The position numbers and the translations under genes were made by a program. The notes beneath the pieces are model-generated. The model did no database searches and was not told the origin of the DNA. It worked only from the letters and a program-made list of their open reading frames with translations. A stretch of DNA of 64,000 bases from Candidatus Hodarchaeota archaeon (GTDB lineage Archaea > Asgardarchaeota > Heimdallarchaeia > Hodarchaeales > Hodarchaeaceae): the NCBI GenBank assembly GCA_016839815.1, contig JAEOTM010000204.1:49640-113639 (forward strand), in the 5' to 3' direction. Positions 9,283 to 18,134 of this stretch are shown here, piece after piece; position 1 is the stretch's first letter; every line of letters begins with the position of its first letter.

Positions 9283-10188
9283 ATACGCGCTTATGATTTT
9301 ATTCAAACGAGTGTTTTTACTGATGATCGATATGGATTCTCGGGAAACCAGTTGGCAACGTTTTGGAATCTAAAAGAGAATGATCTAACACAGGAAGAGA
9401 TGCAAGGTATTACTCGTGAAATGAATTTCTCTGAAACAACATTTGTATTTCCCTCTACAATTAAGAAATGTATTAGAAAAGTACGAATTTTTACTCCAGG
9501 TCTTGAAATCCCATTTGCAGGCCATCCAACATTAGGAACAGCATTTGTATTAAAACATCAAGATATACTTAGTCATGATCAAATGACAGCATTTTTAGAG
9601 TTGGGAATCGGTCCAATTGAGGTGAAATTTAAAACAAACCATCATATACAGATGTATCAATCGAAACCTGAATTTCAGGAAGTATTCGAGGACAAAGAAG
9701 TAATGGCACAAATTTTAGGAGTATCTCCTGGCGTAATTGCAGATTATGGACCCATGCAATTTATTTCAACAGGTTTTCCATTCTTAATCGTCCCTATTAC
9801 CACACTAAAAGCGATTCAAGCAATCAAACTTAATTCAACTCTTTTGATGGACACTTTAAGCAACTATCCATCTCAGGATTTAGTAGTGCTTACCCCTGAA
9901 ACCATTCATCCTGATTCACAGGCACATGTGCGAATGTTTGCGCCATCTGCTGGAGTTTTTGAGGATCCAGCTACAGGAAGTGCAGCTGGACCGATTGGAG
10001 GATATATTGAAGCCCATAGAATTCTAAAAAATCATGTTAAGGGGTCAAAAATATCTTTAGAGCAGGGACATGAGATTAATAGACCAAGTAAACTTATTGT
10101 AGAGTGCCTCTTCGAAAAAGAGGAATTTCAACAAATAATTGTTGGTGGTACAGTGAAGTTAACTGCGGAAGGAAGATTTGTGCTCTAG
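9283..10188 (+). CDS. PhzF-family isomerase/epimerase, apparent ATA start
   Basis: 301 residues when read from ATA. The first strand, RAYDFIQTSVFTDDRYGFSG, and NQLATFW match the start of PhzF proteins (xxxxVDAFTDxxFxGNPxA) and would be lost if translation began at TTG 9352. The catalytic glutamate lies in MNFSETTFVFP, followed by RIFTPGLEIPFAGHPTLGTA and, near the end, FEDPATGSAAGPIGGYI, all family hallmarks. PhzF-type proteins catalyse proton shifts on small acids or amino-acid derivatives; the substrate here is unknown. The gene ends four bases inside the convergent APH-type gene. ATA as a start codon is rare; a base error turning ATG into ATA is the main alternative. Confidence 0.85.
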   Translation: MRAYDFIQTSVFTDDRYGFSGNQLATFWNLKENDLTQEEMQGITREMNFSETTFVFPSTIKKCIRKVRIFTPGLEIPFAGHPTLGTAFVLKHQDILSHDQMTAFLELGIGPIEVKFKTNHHIQMYQSKPEFQEVFEDKEVMAQILGVSPGVIADYGPMQFISTGFPFLIVPITTLKAIQAIKLNSTLLMDTLSNYPSQDLVVLTPETIHPDSQAHVRMFAPSAGVFEDPATGSAAGPIGGYIEAHRILKNHVKGSKISLEQGHEINRPSKLIVECLFEKEEFQQIIVGGTVKLTAEGRFVL

Positions 10189-11111
10189 GGTGACTTAAGC
10201 AGAATCCTCTCAATTTGATCTTTCTGTTCATAGATCCAGTAGAAAATCTCCTCTGCACGTTTTGCTTTTGATATATCTACAGGATGGTAATAAAGTAAGA
10301 AAAACAGCTGGATTTGCATTAAAACTGACCAAAATCCTTTTTTTTCATTTTCATTCATGATATTGGTTTGTAAGTATCCATTTACCATAGAATGTAAAAT
10401 TGTGTACCAACTAGCAGAAAAATTTGTATTATGGGAATCAAAGATCGCACTTAAGACTCCTGATACAAGATAACATAAATCAAAAATCTTTATCCCATAT
10501 GTAACTAATTCAAAGTCTAAGATGGCAATAAGTTGTGCATTTTTATGAGTTCCTTGAAAAAGAAGGTTTTCTAGATGAAAATCTCGGTGAATAACTTGCC
10601 TGGAGAACACTTTTTCGAAAGAGGAGAAACTACTTTCAACAAGATCAAGATAGGGAAGGATTCGACTTGCATTATACCTTCCAGAGGCTTTCTGAAAGAA
10701 CTTCAATACTCTTTCTCTCAACCCTTCAAAGAGTGGAGGAATATCACTGAAGTTCAACAGTGGAGCGGGAAAAAGACTAAGACTGCTATGTAATGATCCT
10801 AAAATGATTCCAAACCGTTCACACCAAGAAACATTTTCTGAAATTATTTCTAGATCAATAGTAGTACCTTCAAGGAAGGTATATAAGCAATAAGGAGTAT
10901 TCTCTGTTATGGTAAACTGAGAATGATCTTGTGTTCTTAATGGAGAATTTACTGGGATTCCCTCCTTATGTAAGAATTCAAGGATTAAATTTTCTCTTTG
11001 TAGCTGATTCAAATCTTGTTTAGATTTCAGAATATACCGTTGTTCGGGAGTAATGATCAGCTTACTCCTCTTATCTTGACCAAGCTCTTTAATTTGATGG
11101 GAATGTGCCAA
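10185..11111 (-). CDS. Aminoglycoside phosphotransferase-like kinase (APH/choline kinase fold)
   Basis: 308 residues. The catalytic loop VIHRDFHLENLLF (HxDxxxxN, ~175-188) and the metal-binding IAILDFELVTYGIKIFDL (DFE in place of DFG/DFD) are the APH-family signatures. The N-terminal lobe has a beta strand, RYILKSK, whose lysine may be the ATP-binding one. Members phosphorylate small hydroxyl compounds such as choline, homoserine, methylthioribose or fructosamine, and antibiotic resistance should not be assumed. The substrate is not clear. It overlaps the end of the PhzF-type gene by four bases, tail to tail. Confidence 0.75.
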   Translation of the reverse strand: MAHSHQIKELGQDKRSKLIITPEQRYILKSKQDLNQLQRENLILEFLHKEGIPVNSPLRTQDHSQFTITENTPYCLYTFLEGTTIDLEIISENVSWCERFGIILGSLHSSLSLFPAPLLNFSDIPPLFEGLRERVLKFFQKASGRYNASRILPYLDLVESSFSSFEKVFSRQVIHRDFHLENLLFQGTHKNAQLIAILDFELVTYGIKIFDLCYLVSGVLSAIFDSHNTNFSASWYTILHSMVNGYLQTNIMNENEKKGFWSVLMQIQLFFLLYYHPVDISKAKRAEEIFYWIYEQKDQIERILLKSP

Positions 11112-11312
11112 TTTCCATGCTTGAAGAATCTTTTCCAGATTTTACCCTCAGATACGTTTAGTTGTCTCCGTAGATTTAGTCTTAATCTACATACTTAACT
11201 TTGATTTATTTTTGTGATATACATTTGATTAGAGGGATATTACAGGAAAATTTGTAAGGAATCAAAATTTATACCCCCAGAGGAGTAAAATCAATTTCTG
11301 AGAGTTAAGATA

Positions 11313-11837
11313 ATGAATTCAGCAACACAACACAAGTTCAAGTGGCCTATAGGTGTTACTTTACAATTCTCCGCATCCGCCGAAGAAGTATGGGATCTAA
11401 TATCCACTCCAGAAATTTTGGAGAAAACTCATCCATTCTGTAAAAGAAACCCAGTTCATACCTGGTTTGGTGAGGGATCCAAGGATACTATTGAATATTA
11501 CAATGGTAGAATCATGCATAGAGAGTTTTACTTTTGGAAAGAAGGACTGGGATATGATCTCTTGATTGGTCGAGAAGGAGGACGAAAATCAAAAGTGACA
11601 TGGAGAATTAAACCTCAAGATACAGAAAATAGTGCTCTAACGATTACGATTTTTCCGAATAATCTACAGGAGCGGTCGTGGATAAGATCAGTGCTTTTAT
11701 ACTACAGTGTAGTCAAACCTATGCTTAAAAAATATCTTCTTTCGGTATTAACTGGATTCGATCATTACCTCAACACTGGTGAGCCAGTCTCCAAAAACCA
11801 GTTTGGTACTCATAAATGGTTCTCTACTCAAGATTAG
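11313..11837 (+). CDS. SRPBCC (START/Bet v1-like) domain protein
   Basis: 174 residues. The N-terminal strand and helix GVTLQFSASAEEVWDLISTP followed by HPFCKRN are the start of the SRPBCC ligand-binding fold, and the C-terminal long helix (LLYYSVVKPMLKKYLLSVLTGFDHYL) closes it. These proteins hold hydrophobic ligands in a deep cavity, acting as carriers, cyclases or hydroxylase components. No catalytic residue can be assigned. The gene is transcribed in the same direction as the ferredoxin-like gene about 100 bases downstream, which may make use of it. Confidence 0.7.
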   Translation: MNSATQHKFKWPIGVTLQFSASAEEVWDLISTPEILEKTHPFCKRNPVHTWFGEGSKDTIEYYNGRIMHREFYFWKEGLGYDLLIGREGGRKSKVTWRIKPQDTENSALTITIFPNNLQERSWIRSVLLYYSVVKPMLKKYLLSVLTGFDHYLNTGEPVSKNQFGTHKWFSTQD

Positions 11838-11935
11838 TTGTTCCAAATACATCCTCAATCAATTCCAAGGTGAGGAGCTGGAAGGGAAATTCTACCCAAA
11901 TCTATTTAAAATCATTAAAAGTGTAAAGTTGATTT

Positions 11936-12787
11936 ATGTGCCTCACCTGCTACCAACATACACGGAAAATCTGGTACCAACAAAAAGATGCGTATGATAT
12001 CAGTTCTGGACGATTTTTGAAAATCTTTCCTGGAAAATTTCGGGAACATTGGTATAATTTTTATGGTGCACGTCTGCAAAAGATGGTAGATAATGCCACC
12101 TATGATATTGCTGCTGATGCGAATCGGAAACCGTACACAGGCCTGAAAAAAGCATTTTACAATTATTTTGCAAGGAATTTTTTAGGGGGACAAGTAGCTT
12201 CGTCTCTTGATGAATTACTCCAAGTACTTGAGAACGCAGAGGACCTCTATTTACATTATTGCAGTTGTAAAAAGGGAGCAACAGGTGAAGCTGATCTTCG
12301 ATGTATTTTTATCAATCATTTAGCTCGGTACAATCGGAAACGTCATATTGAGGGCGAAGGACGCTTTCTCGACAAGGATGAAGCTAAAGAGATTATTATT
12401 GATCGTCGAAATCAAGGACATTATGGGACCATTTTGTGGGGGATGCGGCCCAATATTGATAGTATCTGTAATTGTGATCAGAATTGTGCTGGTTTGTATA
12501 CTCCTGAAATCCGTTGGGGACTCCTCCCATCATTCATGATTAGTCAAGTTGTGAATGCTGATAAATGTGATCCACACTGCAATAGCTGCTTAACTACCTG
12601 CTATTCAAAAGCGATTCTTAAACAAGAAGACTCTCCAGTAGATAGCGTGGATCAGGAAAAATGTATAGGCTGTAATTTATGTGTCGAACGTTGTCCATAT
12701 GGTGTGTTTGTGAGTACCCCACGAAAAATTTACTACGATGCTGCTATTGGCAAGAAAGTGGAGCTAGAAGCCTTAGAGCTTGAGTAG
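11936..12787 (+). CDS. Ferredoxin-like iron-sulfur protein
   Basis: 283 residues from the first ATG; the true start is uncertain and could be further inside, because no clear ribosome site precedes 11936. It has a cysteine-rich middle (CSCKKG, CNCDQNC) and two C-terminal clusters, CDPHCNSCLTTC and CIGCNLCVERCPYG; the second is a textbook [4Fe-4S] motif CxxCxxCxxxCP. The order of cysteine blocks resembles that in the HTH-ferredoxin protein at 35392-36474, which suggests a related redox module without the DNA-binding part. It is probably an electron carrier or redox-sensing subunit in the cytoplasm; the partner is unknown. Confidence 0.75.
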   Translation: MCLTCYQHTRKIWYQQKDAYDISSGRFLKIFPGKFREHWYNFYGARLQKMVDNATYDIAADANRKPYTGLKKAFYNYFARNFLGGQVASSLDELLQVLENAEDLYLHYCSCKKGATGEADLRCIFINHLARYNRKRHIEGEGRFLDKDEAKEIIIDRRNQGHYGTILWGMRPNIDSICNCDQNCAGLYTPEIRWGLLPSFMISQVVNADKCDPHCNSCLTTCYSKAILKQEDSPVDSVDQEKCIGCNLCVERCPYGVFVSTPRKIYYDAAIGKKVELEALELE

Positions 12788-12799
12788 ATCGCTTAGAAC

Positions 12800-13129
12800 C
12801 TACTTGTGTGGTAAGGTTGAAGTAAATGCAAGTCCTTTTTCAATCCAAAAATGAAGAATAGAATCCTCTGAAACACCTTCCTCATCTACAAAGATCATTC
12901 CTCTTAATGGTTTCCCAGTAAAGTCCATTTCGCGAGTAAACTCTGTTTTTAATGCTTGTTCGTAGTGTTCCTTGCCAACTCTCACCATAAGATCGTCCTT
13001 TATTACTCCAACAGTCATATTTCCATTCAGCATGAATGCAAGTCCTCCAAACATCTTTTTTTCGGTTACTCCAGGAGCTGCATCTAAAAATTCTCGAATT
13101 CGTTGAGCTAAACCTTCATCATAGACCAT
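12800..13129 (-). CDS. TfoX N-terminal domain protein
   Basis: 109 residues from the ATG at 13129, which has AGGTG nine bases upstream; a GTG at 13141 would add four residues. The signatures YDEGLAQRIREFL and VTEKKMFGGLAFMLNGNM, then MVRVGKEHYEQAL, are those of small TfoX-N proteins. In gamma-proteobacteria TfoX activates competence genes, but stand-alone archaeal members have no known role. It is convergent with the ferredoxin-like gene, 12 bases away. Confidence 0.85.
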   Translation of the reverse strand: MVYDEGLAQRIREFLDAAPGVTEKKMFGGLAFMLNGNMTVGVIKDDLMVRVGKEHYEQALKTEFTREMDFTGKPLRGMIFVDEEGVSEDSILHFWIEKGLAFTSTLPHK

Positions 13130-13297
13130 TCGGGAGAACACCTGTTGAAGATGGATAATTAAGTAGAAGATTGTGTAAGAAAATATAGATACTTGTGTGA
13201 AAATCTCGTTTTGAGATTTATAAATTCACCCTGCCAGAATGACAACGTAATGAGCGAGATTTTAATAGAAAAGTCAGAAAAAAGAAGAGAATGGGTA

Positions 13298-13492
13298 TTA
13301 ATACCCAATAGGGGGATAAGGTCCTTCTAGCGGGTCAGCTATCCCTTGACTGAGAGCAAAGAATGTTACAACCAGCCAAAGGGTGATCCAGAAGATTTTC
13401 ATCCAATTTTTTCGCTTCGGGATTCGATTAAACACTTTTGGTCTCCTTCTGTATAATTTGTCAAAAAGGACTCTGAGCAATCTACTGCTCAA
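13298..13492 (-). CDS. Small basic membrane protein, unknown
   Basis: 64 residues from TTG at 13492; an internal ATG 29 codons later would give a 35-residue form. The first half is strongly basic (YRRRPKVFNRIPKRKNWMK), the second is one membrane helix (IFWITLWLVVTFFALSQGIA) and a short PPIGY end. An archaeal-type TATA box (AATATATAAG on this strand) lies about 22-27 bases upstream of the TTG, so a near-leaderless transcript is possible. I know of no family. It could still be a chance frame. Confidence 0.45.
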   Translation of the reverse strand: MSSRLLRVLFDKLYRRRPKVFNRIPKRKNWMKIFWITLWLVVTFFALSQGIADPLEGPYPPIGY

Positions 13493-13510
13493 TGAGTATT
13501 GTGATTCAGG

Positions 13511-13525
13511 CTTATATATTCGAAA
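13511..13525 (-). promoter_or_regulatory. Archaeal BRE/TATA promoter
   Basis: On the minus strand the bases read TTTCGAATATATAAG: a purine/C-G element followed by TATATAAG. The expected start of transcription, ~25 bases on, falls close to the TTG of the small membrane protein at 13492. Confidence 0.45.
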
Positions 13526-13579
13526 GCAGTTCTTGGGAGACTTTAATCAAAAAGAGGGGTAAACTAATGGGGAAAGTTA

Positions 13580-15037
13580 ATGCACCAAAGTCAGGAAGTA
13601 GAGCCTCTTTTTGAATCTACTGCCATTGTAGATCCTTTTGTACGAGATTTCTGTGCATTTTGGGAACACATTCACACCGAAGTGATAAAACGTAGGGTAC
13701 GGAAAATATCGAAAACCGCAGAAATCACTCAAGCTCTCAAAGATGTCCAAACTATTCGTTTTTATGAAAAGTACAAATCTCATCCCTTACTTGAATACTC
13801 GGAAGCGTGGATGAAAACATTGGGGTCATTCTCAATCCTCTGGTATGGAGGTCGTGTGTTAATTCCCCTTCGATTAGTAACTTATGAGCTAGCATATGCA
13901 CAGGATCAATTATTACATACGTTCTTGAAGAATATCTCAACCAATCAGATCCAAGGAAATGAGGAGACCTTATTTCGGGTTCTTTTTCCCAAGTTACTTG
14001 AAATGGCACTTCCTTTATCTAAATCAGATCTTATTTTATTGAAAGGATTCCAAACGGCATATATAAAAAGTCAGAACCGTCGAACTGGACCCTCCACTCA
14101 AACCTTTGCATACCATATTCCGGAATTAAACGCTGAGACGATCCGCAATAAACTAGAATATTTCCGTTATTTTCAGCTAGCCATCCCTATGCATTTTCTC
14201 GATATGGGAAAATTAGGTTATGAAACATATCTAACAGTCCATTCGAGCATGGTACCTGACCAGCTTTCACGATATTGCCTAATAGATATCAACATGGGAA
14301 GTGCACGATTAGGCCTTTTCCAACTGCCTTATAGTAGACCGGAACTACTTACACTTCTAAAAAGCACTCAAAGTGAGGAATACCCTACTCCTTCAAAATT
14401 GATTCCTATGACCCGAAGAGTGCATTCGTGGAACCTTTCTACTCTCCAAGAAGGAAAAAACAAATGGATAAAACCCTATTCATTTTTTTATGGGGATCCT
14501 TCTTCCCCTCCACAATTCGCTCCTGCCACCATGGACATGTCCCTAGATCCATTGTTCCAACCTTTCCGTCCATTAACTCATGCAGATGTAATTTTGCTTT
14601 CTTTTCTTGTATCTGTAGGAAAAATTCTCAGACTCAAAGATTTAGCCTCTCAAGTTCAGCTGCATCCCAATACAGTATCAAGGCTTTTAGCTGAATATCA
14701 AAAGGCTGGTTTACTCAATCAAATAGTCCAATATTACAATCTAGGCTTAAATCTCCCAGTTTATCTTTTCATTTCGATACCAAATACTACTAATCGTATT
14801 CACTTCCTAGATTTCTGTCTTACTCTCCCCCATATTGATCTTTTTACAACAACCACTACTGAAGAATCAGTGTACTTCGGCCGAACTGATCTTCCTCATT
14901 TTTGGTGTCGAGATTTTGTAACACGATTGCAGTTTTTACGTAACAAGTATTCCGAGATGTCTTTTCATTATACCTTTGAACCTCCTTTAGTGATACGACG
15001 AAATCTCTCCCTAATGGACACTTATCAACAATCTTAG
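13580..15037 (+). CDS. HTH-containing protein, probable transcription regulator
   Basis: 485 residues. A helix-turn-helix is clear at ~335-375: ILRLKDLASQVQLHPNTVSR followed by LLAEYQKAGLL, with the spacing of Lrp/MarR-like winged helices. The ~330 residues before it are mostly alpha/beta with no recognised domain, and the ~100 after it may be a small ligand-binding or dimer domain. It has no membrane segments. The gene has an AAAGAGGGGT purine stretch upstream and a structured non-coding locus just downstream. No family name can be given; DNA binding is inferred from the HTH alone. Confidence 0.65.
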   Translation: MHQSQEVEPLFESTAIVDPFVRDFCAFWEHIHTEVIKRRVRKISKTAEITQALKDVQTIRFYEKYKSHPLLEYSEAWMKTLGSFSILWYGGRVLIPLRLVTYELAYAQDQLLHTFLKNISTNQIQGNEETLFRVLFPKLLEMALPLSKSDLILLKGFQTAYIKSQNRRTGPSTQTFAYHIPELNAETIRNKLEYFRYFQLAIPMHFLDMGKLGYETYLTVHSSMVPDQLSRYCLIDINMGSARLGLFQLPYSRPELLTLLKSTQSEEYPTPSKLIPMTRRVHSWNLSTLQEGKNKWIKPYSFFYGDPSSPPQFAPATMDMSLDPLFQPFRPLTHADVILLSFLVSVGKILRLKDLASQVQLHPNTVSRLLAEYQKAGLLNQIVQYYNLGLNLPVYLFISIPNTTNRIHFLDFCLTLPHIDLFTTTTTEESVYFGRTDLPHFWCRDFVTRLQFLRNKYSEMSFHYTFEPPLVIRRNLSLMDTYQQS

Positions 15038-15109
15038 TGGGAAATTTGAAGTGATACTTTCCCAAAAAGTCACTCTTTGGAGGTTATATGAATTGAGGAA
15101 AATTGTGGA

Positions 15110-15291
15110 ATGGGTGTAACAACTATCTCATCTCAACTAAGGGGTTCATATATGAGCACTGGGATAGTTTTTTGGCCCTCAGTGAATAAACAAAGCCAAA
15201 GTATGTCAAAACCTCTCAGTATCCGTGAGTCGCGTTGTCAGGGGTGTCCAATGCGCCTCGGATGAGGACTTCTTCCTCATCCCCTTTTTTT
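15110..15291 (+). ncRNA. Candidate structured non-coding RNA
   Basis: This intergenic stretch has more G and C than its surroundings and several nested pairings on the + strand. AACTATC (15120-15126) pairs with GATAGTT (15163-15169). GCGTTG pairs with CAATGC around the GGGGTGTC loop (15231-15256). A nine-base-pair hairpin followed by seven T closes it. No reading frame of use is present. It does not match tRNA, 5S, SRP or RNase P landmarks that I can recall. The 5' end is a guess. It may be a trans-acting RNA or the structured 3' end of the regulator mRNA at 13580-15037. Confidence 0.45.
15260..15291 (+). terminator. Intrinsic terminator-like hairpin with T run
   Basis: GGATGAGGA (15260-15268) and TCCTCATCC (15274-15282) form a perfect nine-pair stem with a five-base loop, followed by CC and seven T (15285-15291). 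It marks the likely 3' end of the candidate RNA. Confidence 0.65.
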
Positions 15292-15366
15292 CTTATGGAG
15301 ATTTTTCTTAAAGTATTCTATAAAATAGTGGATGAGCTAACAAAAATATTTACATATCTAAAGTTA

Positions 15367-15549
15367 TTAGACTCTTTTCTGCCTCTCGAAATATCCACGA
15401 AGTATTGAATTGGCTTTCAACCGAGGTCTAGCTCTCTCAAATTTGAGGTGAACAGTCTGAGATCGATCTTCATACCGATCTAACGACATTTTGATTTTTT
15501 TCTTATTTTTAAAATACTCTTCACTTGTAAGATTGGCTTTTCTTTTCAC
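15367..15549 (-). CDS. Small highly charged protein, unknown
   Basis: 60 residues from GTG at 15549, with AAGGAG eight bases upstream, a good ribosome site. It is rich in Lys and Arg (MKRKANLTSEEYFKNKKKIK at the start, RARPRLKANSILRGYFERQK near the end) and has no membrane segment. It may bind nucleic acid or ribosomes, but that rests on charge only. It lies alone between the candidate RNA and the surface propeller gene. The remainder of the gap, 15550-15890, shows no other gene. Confidence 0.5.
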   Translation of the reverse strand: MKRKANLTSEEYFKNKKKIKMSLDRYEDRSQTVHLKFERARPRLKANSILRGYFERQKRV

Positions 15550-15890
15550 TCAACCAGCTCCTTTTTTTAGGTACTGATCATCTTCCTTCCACTTACAGGA
15601 AGAAGGTATGTGGAAATGTTATTTTTTCTTCAAGAAGTCTTGGAACTCTTTTATCAAATTAATATCAATTTAACAATTGCACTCCTTGGTTAATCAGCCC
15701 CATTCTTACTGTAGACTTAAGGAAGTGCTAGGAGATGGTGCTTGTGAGGAGTTCTCTCCTAGATTCCACTTTAGTTATGAGTATAGAAAAGGAGCACTTC
15801 AAGCATCTTATCAATACTAAAACCTGCCATGAAAGTAAGGTATTAAAAGCTGAAAAGACTTTGTAGAGTAATTTCTACAAATACTTAAAC

Positions 15891-17066
15891 GTGAGAACCT
15901 TGAGAAAATCCGTTAGCAAAGGAAATATGTTAATTTTCTTCCTTTTTGTAAGTAATTTTGTTTGTTACGTGGCAGATTCCCGAGTAGATCAAGGAGAAGA
16001 ATGGTTGTTTGTTGAAGTAGCCAGAATAAGTACAGGAGGCGATGCTTACACGATTAAAATTGAAGAAAACTATTGCTACATCAGTTGTGGATATGGTGGA
16101 TTTAGAATTTTTGATATAAGCAATACAAGTTCCCCCATTGAGGTTGCTCACGTTCCTCAACCCGCTAGCGGGTATGCCCATCAGTTTATCATGCATAACA
16201 AAATCGCATTTATCGGGAATGGGTATGGAGGAATCTGGATCCTCAACTGTACTAATCCTGAAGCTCCAAATACAATAATCGAATATAATCATGATTATTC
16301 CTGGGATATTCAACTAAATGGAGATATTCTTTATGCAGGTAACGGACATATTGTCCCCCAAGAAAGTATAACCGTTACCAACATAAGTGATATTACTCAA
16401 CCTGTTCATGTAAGGACGATTCTAACTGATGATGATATCACCGATCTACAAAGGGTAAACCAACTATTATACGCTGCTAGTTCCACCAAAGGTTTTCTTA
16501 TATTTGATATTTCCAGTCAAACAAACCCATTCTATTTAGGAAATTATACTGATCCTTTAAATCCTGATATTTACCTTGTTAGCTTTGATATTATTGATGA
16601 ATATGCATTCGTGGTATATTATCAATATGGTCTGAAAGTATTGAATATTAGTGATCCTACAAACATTACACTGGTTACCGAGATAATCGACGAAACAGTC
16701 GATTATTACTCCATTCATGTTTTGAAGAACGTGGCGTACATTTCAAATATCAACCACGGTATTCAATTAATTAACGTGAGTGATCCTACTGATTTGGAAA
16801 TTATCGTAGACTATTCCTATCCCAATTGTGGGACTAATGATATCCTTCCACAAGAAGATCTATTATTTGTCGCCGATAGAAATATCGGATTTCTGATTTT
16901 TAATGTAACTAAACAGGTAAAATTAGTAACCTCCACATCAGAGGTAACAACGACTGATGTATCAAGCATTTCTTCACCCACAAATGGAACAACTTCTTTT
17001 CCTCCTCTTTGGTTCTTTATAATCTGTGGTTTATTTTTTTCACATTGGAAAAAAAGAGATTTATAA
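15891..17066 (+). CDS. Surface-anchored LVIVD-type beta-propeller protein
   Basis: 391 residues. A signal segment (~12-28, MLIFFLFVSNFVCYVADS) is followed by about six repeats of ~45 residues with the LVIVD pattern: GGFRIFDISNTSSPIEVAHV, YGGIWILNCTNPEAPNTI, KGFLIFDISSQTNPFYLGNY, YGLKVLNISDPTNITLV, HGIQLINVSDPTDLEIIV and IGFLIFNVTKQ. Such repeats form extracellular propellers. Several NxS/T sites fit N-glycosylation. A Thr/Ser-rich linker, a helix (FPPLWFFIICGLFF) and the basic tail HWKKRDL follow. The start is GTG; a TTG three codons on is an alternative. The ligand is unknown. Confidence 0.8.
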   Translation: MRTLRKSVSKGNMLIFFLFVSNFVCYVADSRVDQGEEWLFVEVARISTGGDAYTIKIEENYCYISCGYGGFRIFDISNTSSPIEVAHVPQPASGYAHQFIMHNKIAFIGNGYGGIWILNCTNPEAPNTIIEYNHDYSWDIQLNGDILYAGNGHIVPQESITVTNISDITQPVHVRTILTDDDITDLQRVNQLLYAASSTKGFLIFDISSQTNPFYLGNYTDPLNPDIYLVSFDIIDEYAFVVYYQYGLKVLNISDPTNITLVTEIIDETVDYYSIHVLKNVAYISNINHGIQLINVSDPTDLEIIVDYSYPNCGTNDILPQEDLLFVADRNIGFLIFNVTKQVKLVTSTSEVTTTDVSSISSPTNGTTSFPPLWFFIICGLFFSHWKKRDL

Positions 17067-17111
17067 CAAACAAAAGAATTCAAGTGTTTCCACTTTGTCA
17101 AAAATCTTTGA

Positions 17112-17128
17112 TCCGAAATTATATAAAA
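17112..17128 (+). promoter_or_regulatory. Archaeal BRE/TATA promoter of the YbjQ-like gene
   Basis: CCGAAATTATATAAAA has the purine-rich BRE followed by an A/T box of the archaeal consensus (TTATATAAA). Transcription would start near 17145, giving a very short leader before the ATG at 17159. Confidence 0.6.
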
Positions 17129-17158
17129 TTAAACTGTGCAAAAACAATGTGAATTCTA

Positions 17159-17509
17159 ATGGCATATCAACAGCAAGAAAGGATCTTAATTAGTACCACT
17201 GATGAGATCCCAGGATATAAAATTGAGCAATATTTTGGATTAGCGTTTGGTGCGACGGTGAGAAGTCGTGGAATGGGAGGAGATTGTTTAGCTGGTTGCC
17301 AATCATCTTGCGGAGGAGAAGTCACTGCATTTACTGAAATGGCTCTCGAGGCAAGAAACCAGGCTATCAATCGCATGTTTGATGACGCGAGTCGGATGGG
17401 CGCTAATGCAATCATTGGATTAAAGTTCGACAGTGATCAAATTGGTCAAGGTGGCAATACAGCAACCATCGCTTATGGAACCGCGGTTAGAGTAGCACCT
17501 TTTCGATAA
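17159..17509 (+). CDS. YbjQ/UPF0145 family protein
   Basis: 116 residues. The sequence ISTTDEIPGYKIEQYFGLAF opens the fold, GATVRSRGMGGDCLAGCQSS holds the family's central loop, and EARNQAINRMFDDASRMGAN followed by AIIGLKFDSD is the classic C-terminal part. Family members are pentameric dodecin-like beta/alpha proteins sometimes called heavy-metal-binding; the biochemical role is not settled. Two to three cysteines (GDCLAGCQSSCGGE) lie in the variable loop, more than usual, and could bind a metal. Two bases separate it from the next gene, so the two are probably co-transcribed. Confidence 0.9.
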   Translation: MAYQQQERILISTTDEIPGYKIEQYFGLAFGATVRSRGMGGDCLAGCQSSCGGEVTAFTEMALEARNQAINRMFDDASRMGANAIIGLKFDSDQIGQGGNTATIAYGTAVRVAPFR

Positions 17510-17511
17510 CG

Positions 17512-18123
17512 GTGAATATGATAAACTTTCCCATTGCAATCAAATTACTTATTAAACGTTGGGAATTATCCTGGCGTTTTAAGTTTGCACACCATCCAAT
17601 ATGCACAAATTACCGGACACACTTTTGGAAAGTGGGAGGTCTCTACCTTTGCCAAGGGTGTAGTTTGGTTTACTCGTCGTTCCTCATAACACTTCTGTTC
17701 TTAATCATTTTTCACGTGATTCTTCTTCCAGCCCAATATTTAATTGTAGGAATGAGTCTCTTAGTATCTATTCTCTTGATTGAAAAATATAATGCTAACC
17801 TGCGATTTATAAAGCGGTTAGCTCGAGTAGGAACAGGTCTTGGGTTGGGAATCTCATTTTCTGCCTTTTTACTCTACCCAGATCTTTTCATTAAACTAGG
17901 TGGCCTTTTTGTCTCTCTTGCTGGTTTTTATTTATTCAATTATATTCGACGTACGAAAGAGAAAGAGGATAAATGTCAGACATGCGCTGACTACCAAGGG
18001 CATAAAATCTGCTATGGATTACGATTAGAAGCTGAAGCAATGAGGAAATATTCAGAATATGCTTCTGATTTACTACAACCGAGCTTGAAGTCAGCTTATA
18101 GTAAAAAACTCAAATATGACTAG
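17512..18123 (+). CDS. Multi-pass membrane protein with Cys/His clusters
   Basis: 203 residues from GTG (an ATG two codons on is equally possible). The N-terminus has HHPIC and then GGLYLCQGCSLVY, a CxxC knuckle that may bind zinc, followed by four hydrophobic helices (~52-75, 77-95, 104-120, 126-145). A cytoplasmic tail carries KCQTCADYQGHKICYG, another Cys cluster, and a charged helix. The layout recalls DUF2085-like membrane proteins, but I do not claim that family. It is translated right after the YbjQ-like gene, so the two may act together. Confidence 0.65.
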   Translation: MNMINFPIAIKLLIKRWELSWRFKFAHHPICTNYRTHFWKVGGLYLCQGCSLVYSSFLITLLFLIIFHVILLPAQYLIVGMSLLVSILLIEKYNANLRFIKRLARVGTGLGLGISFSAFLLYPDLFIKLGGLFVSLAGFYLFNYIRRTKEKEDKCQTCADYQGHKICYGLRLEAEAMRKYSEYASDLLQPSLKSAYSKKLKYD

Positions 18124-18134
18124 TAAGATTGATT

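Noticed and set aside
10185..11111. An antibiotic resistance gene
   Set aside because: The APH fold is shared by many small-molecule kinases, and nothing in the context points to antibiotics.
15930..16313. 127-codon minus frame
   Set aside because: It lies wholly within the propeller gene at 15891-17066, has no ribosome site and no domain.
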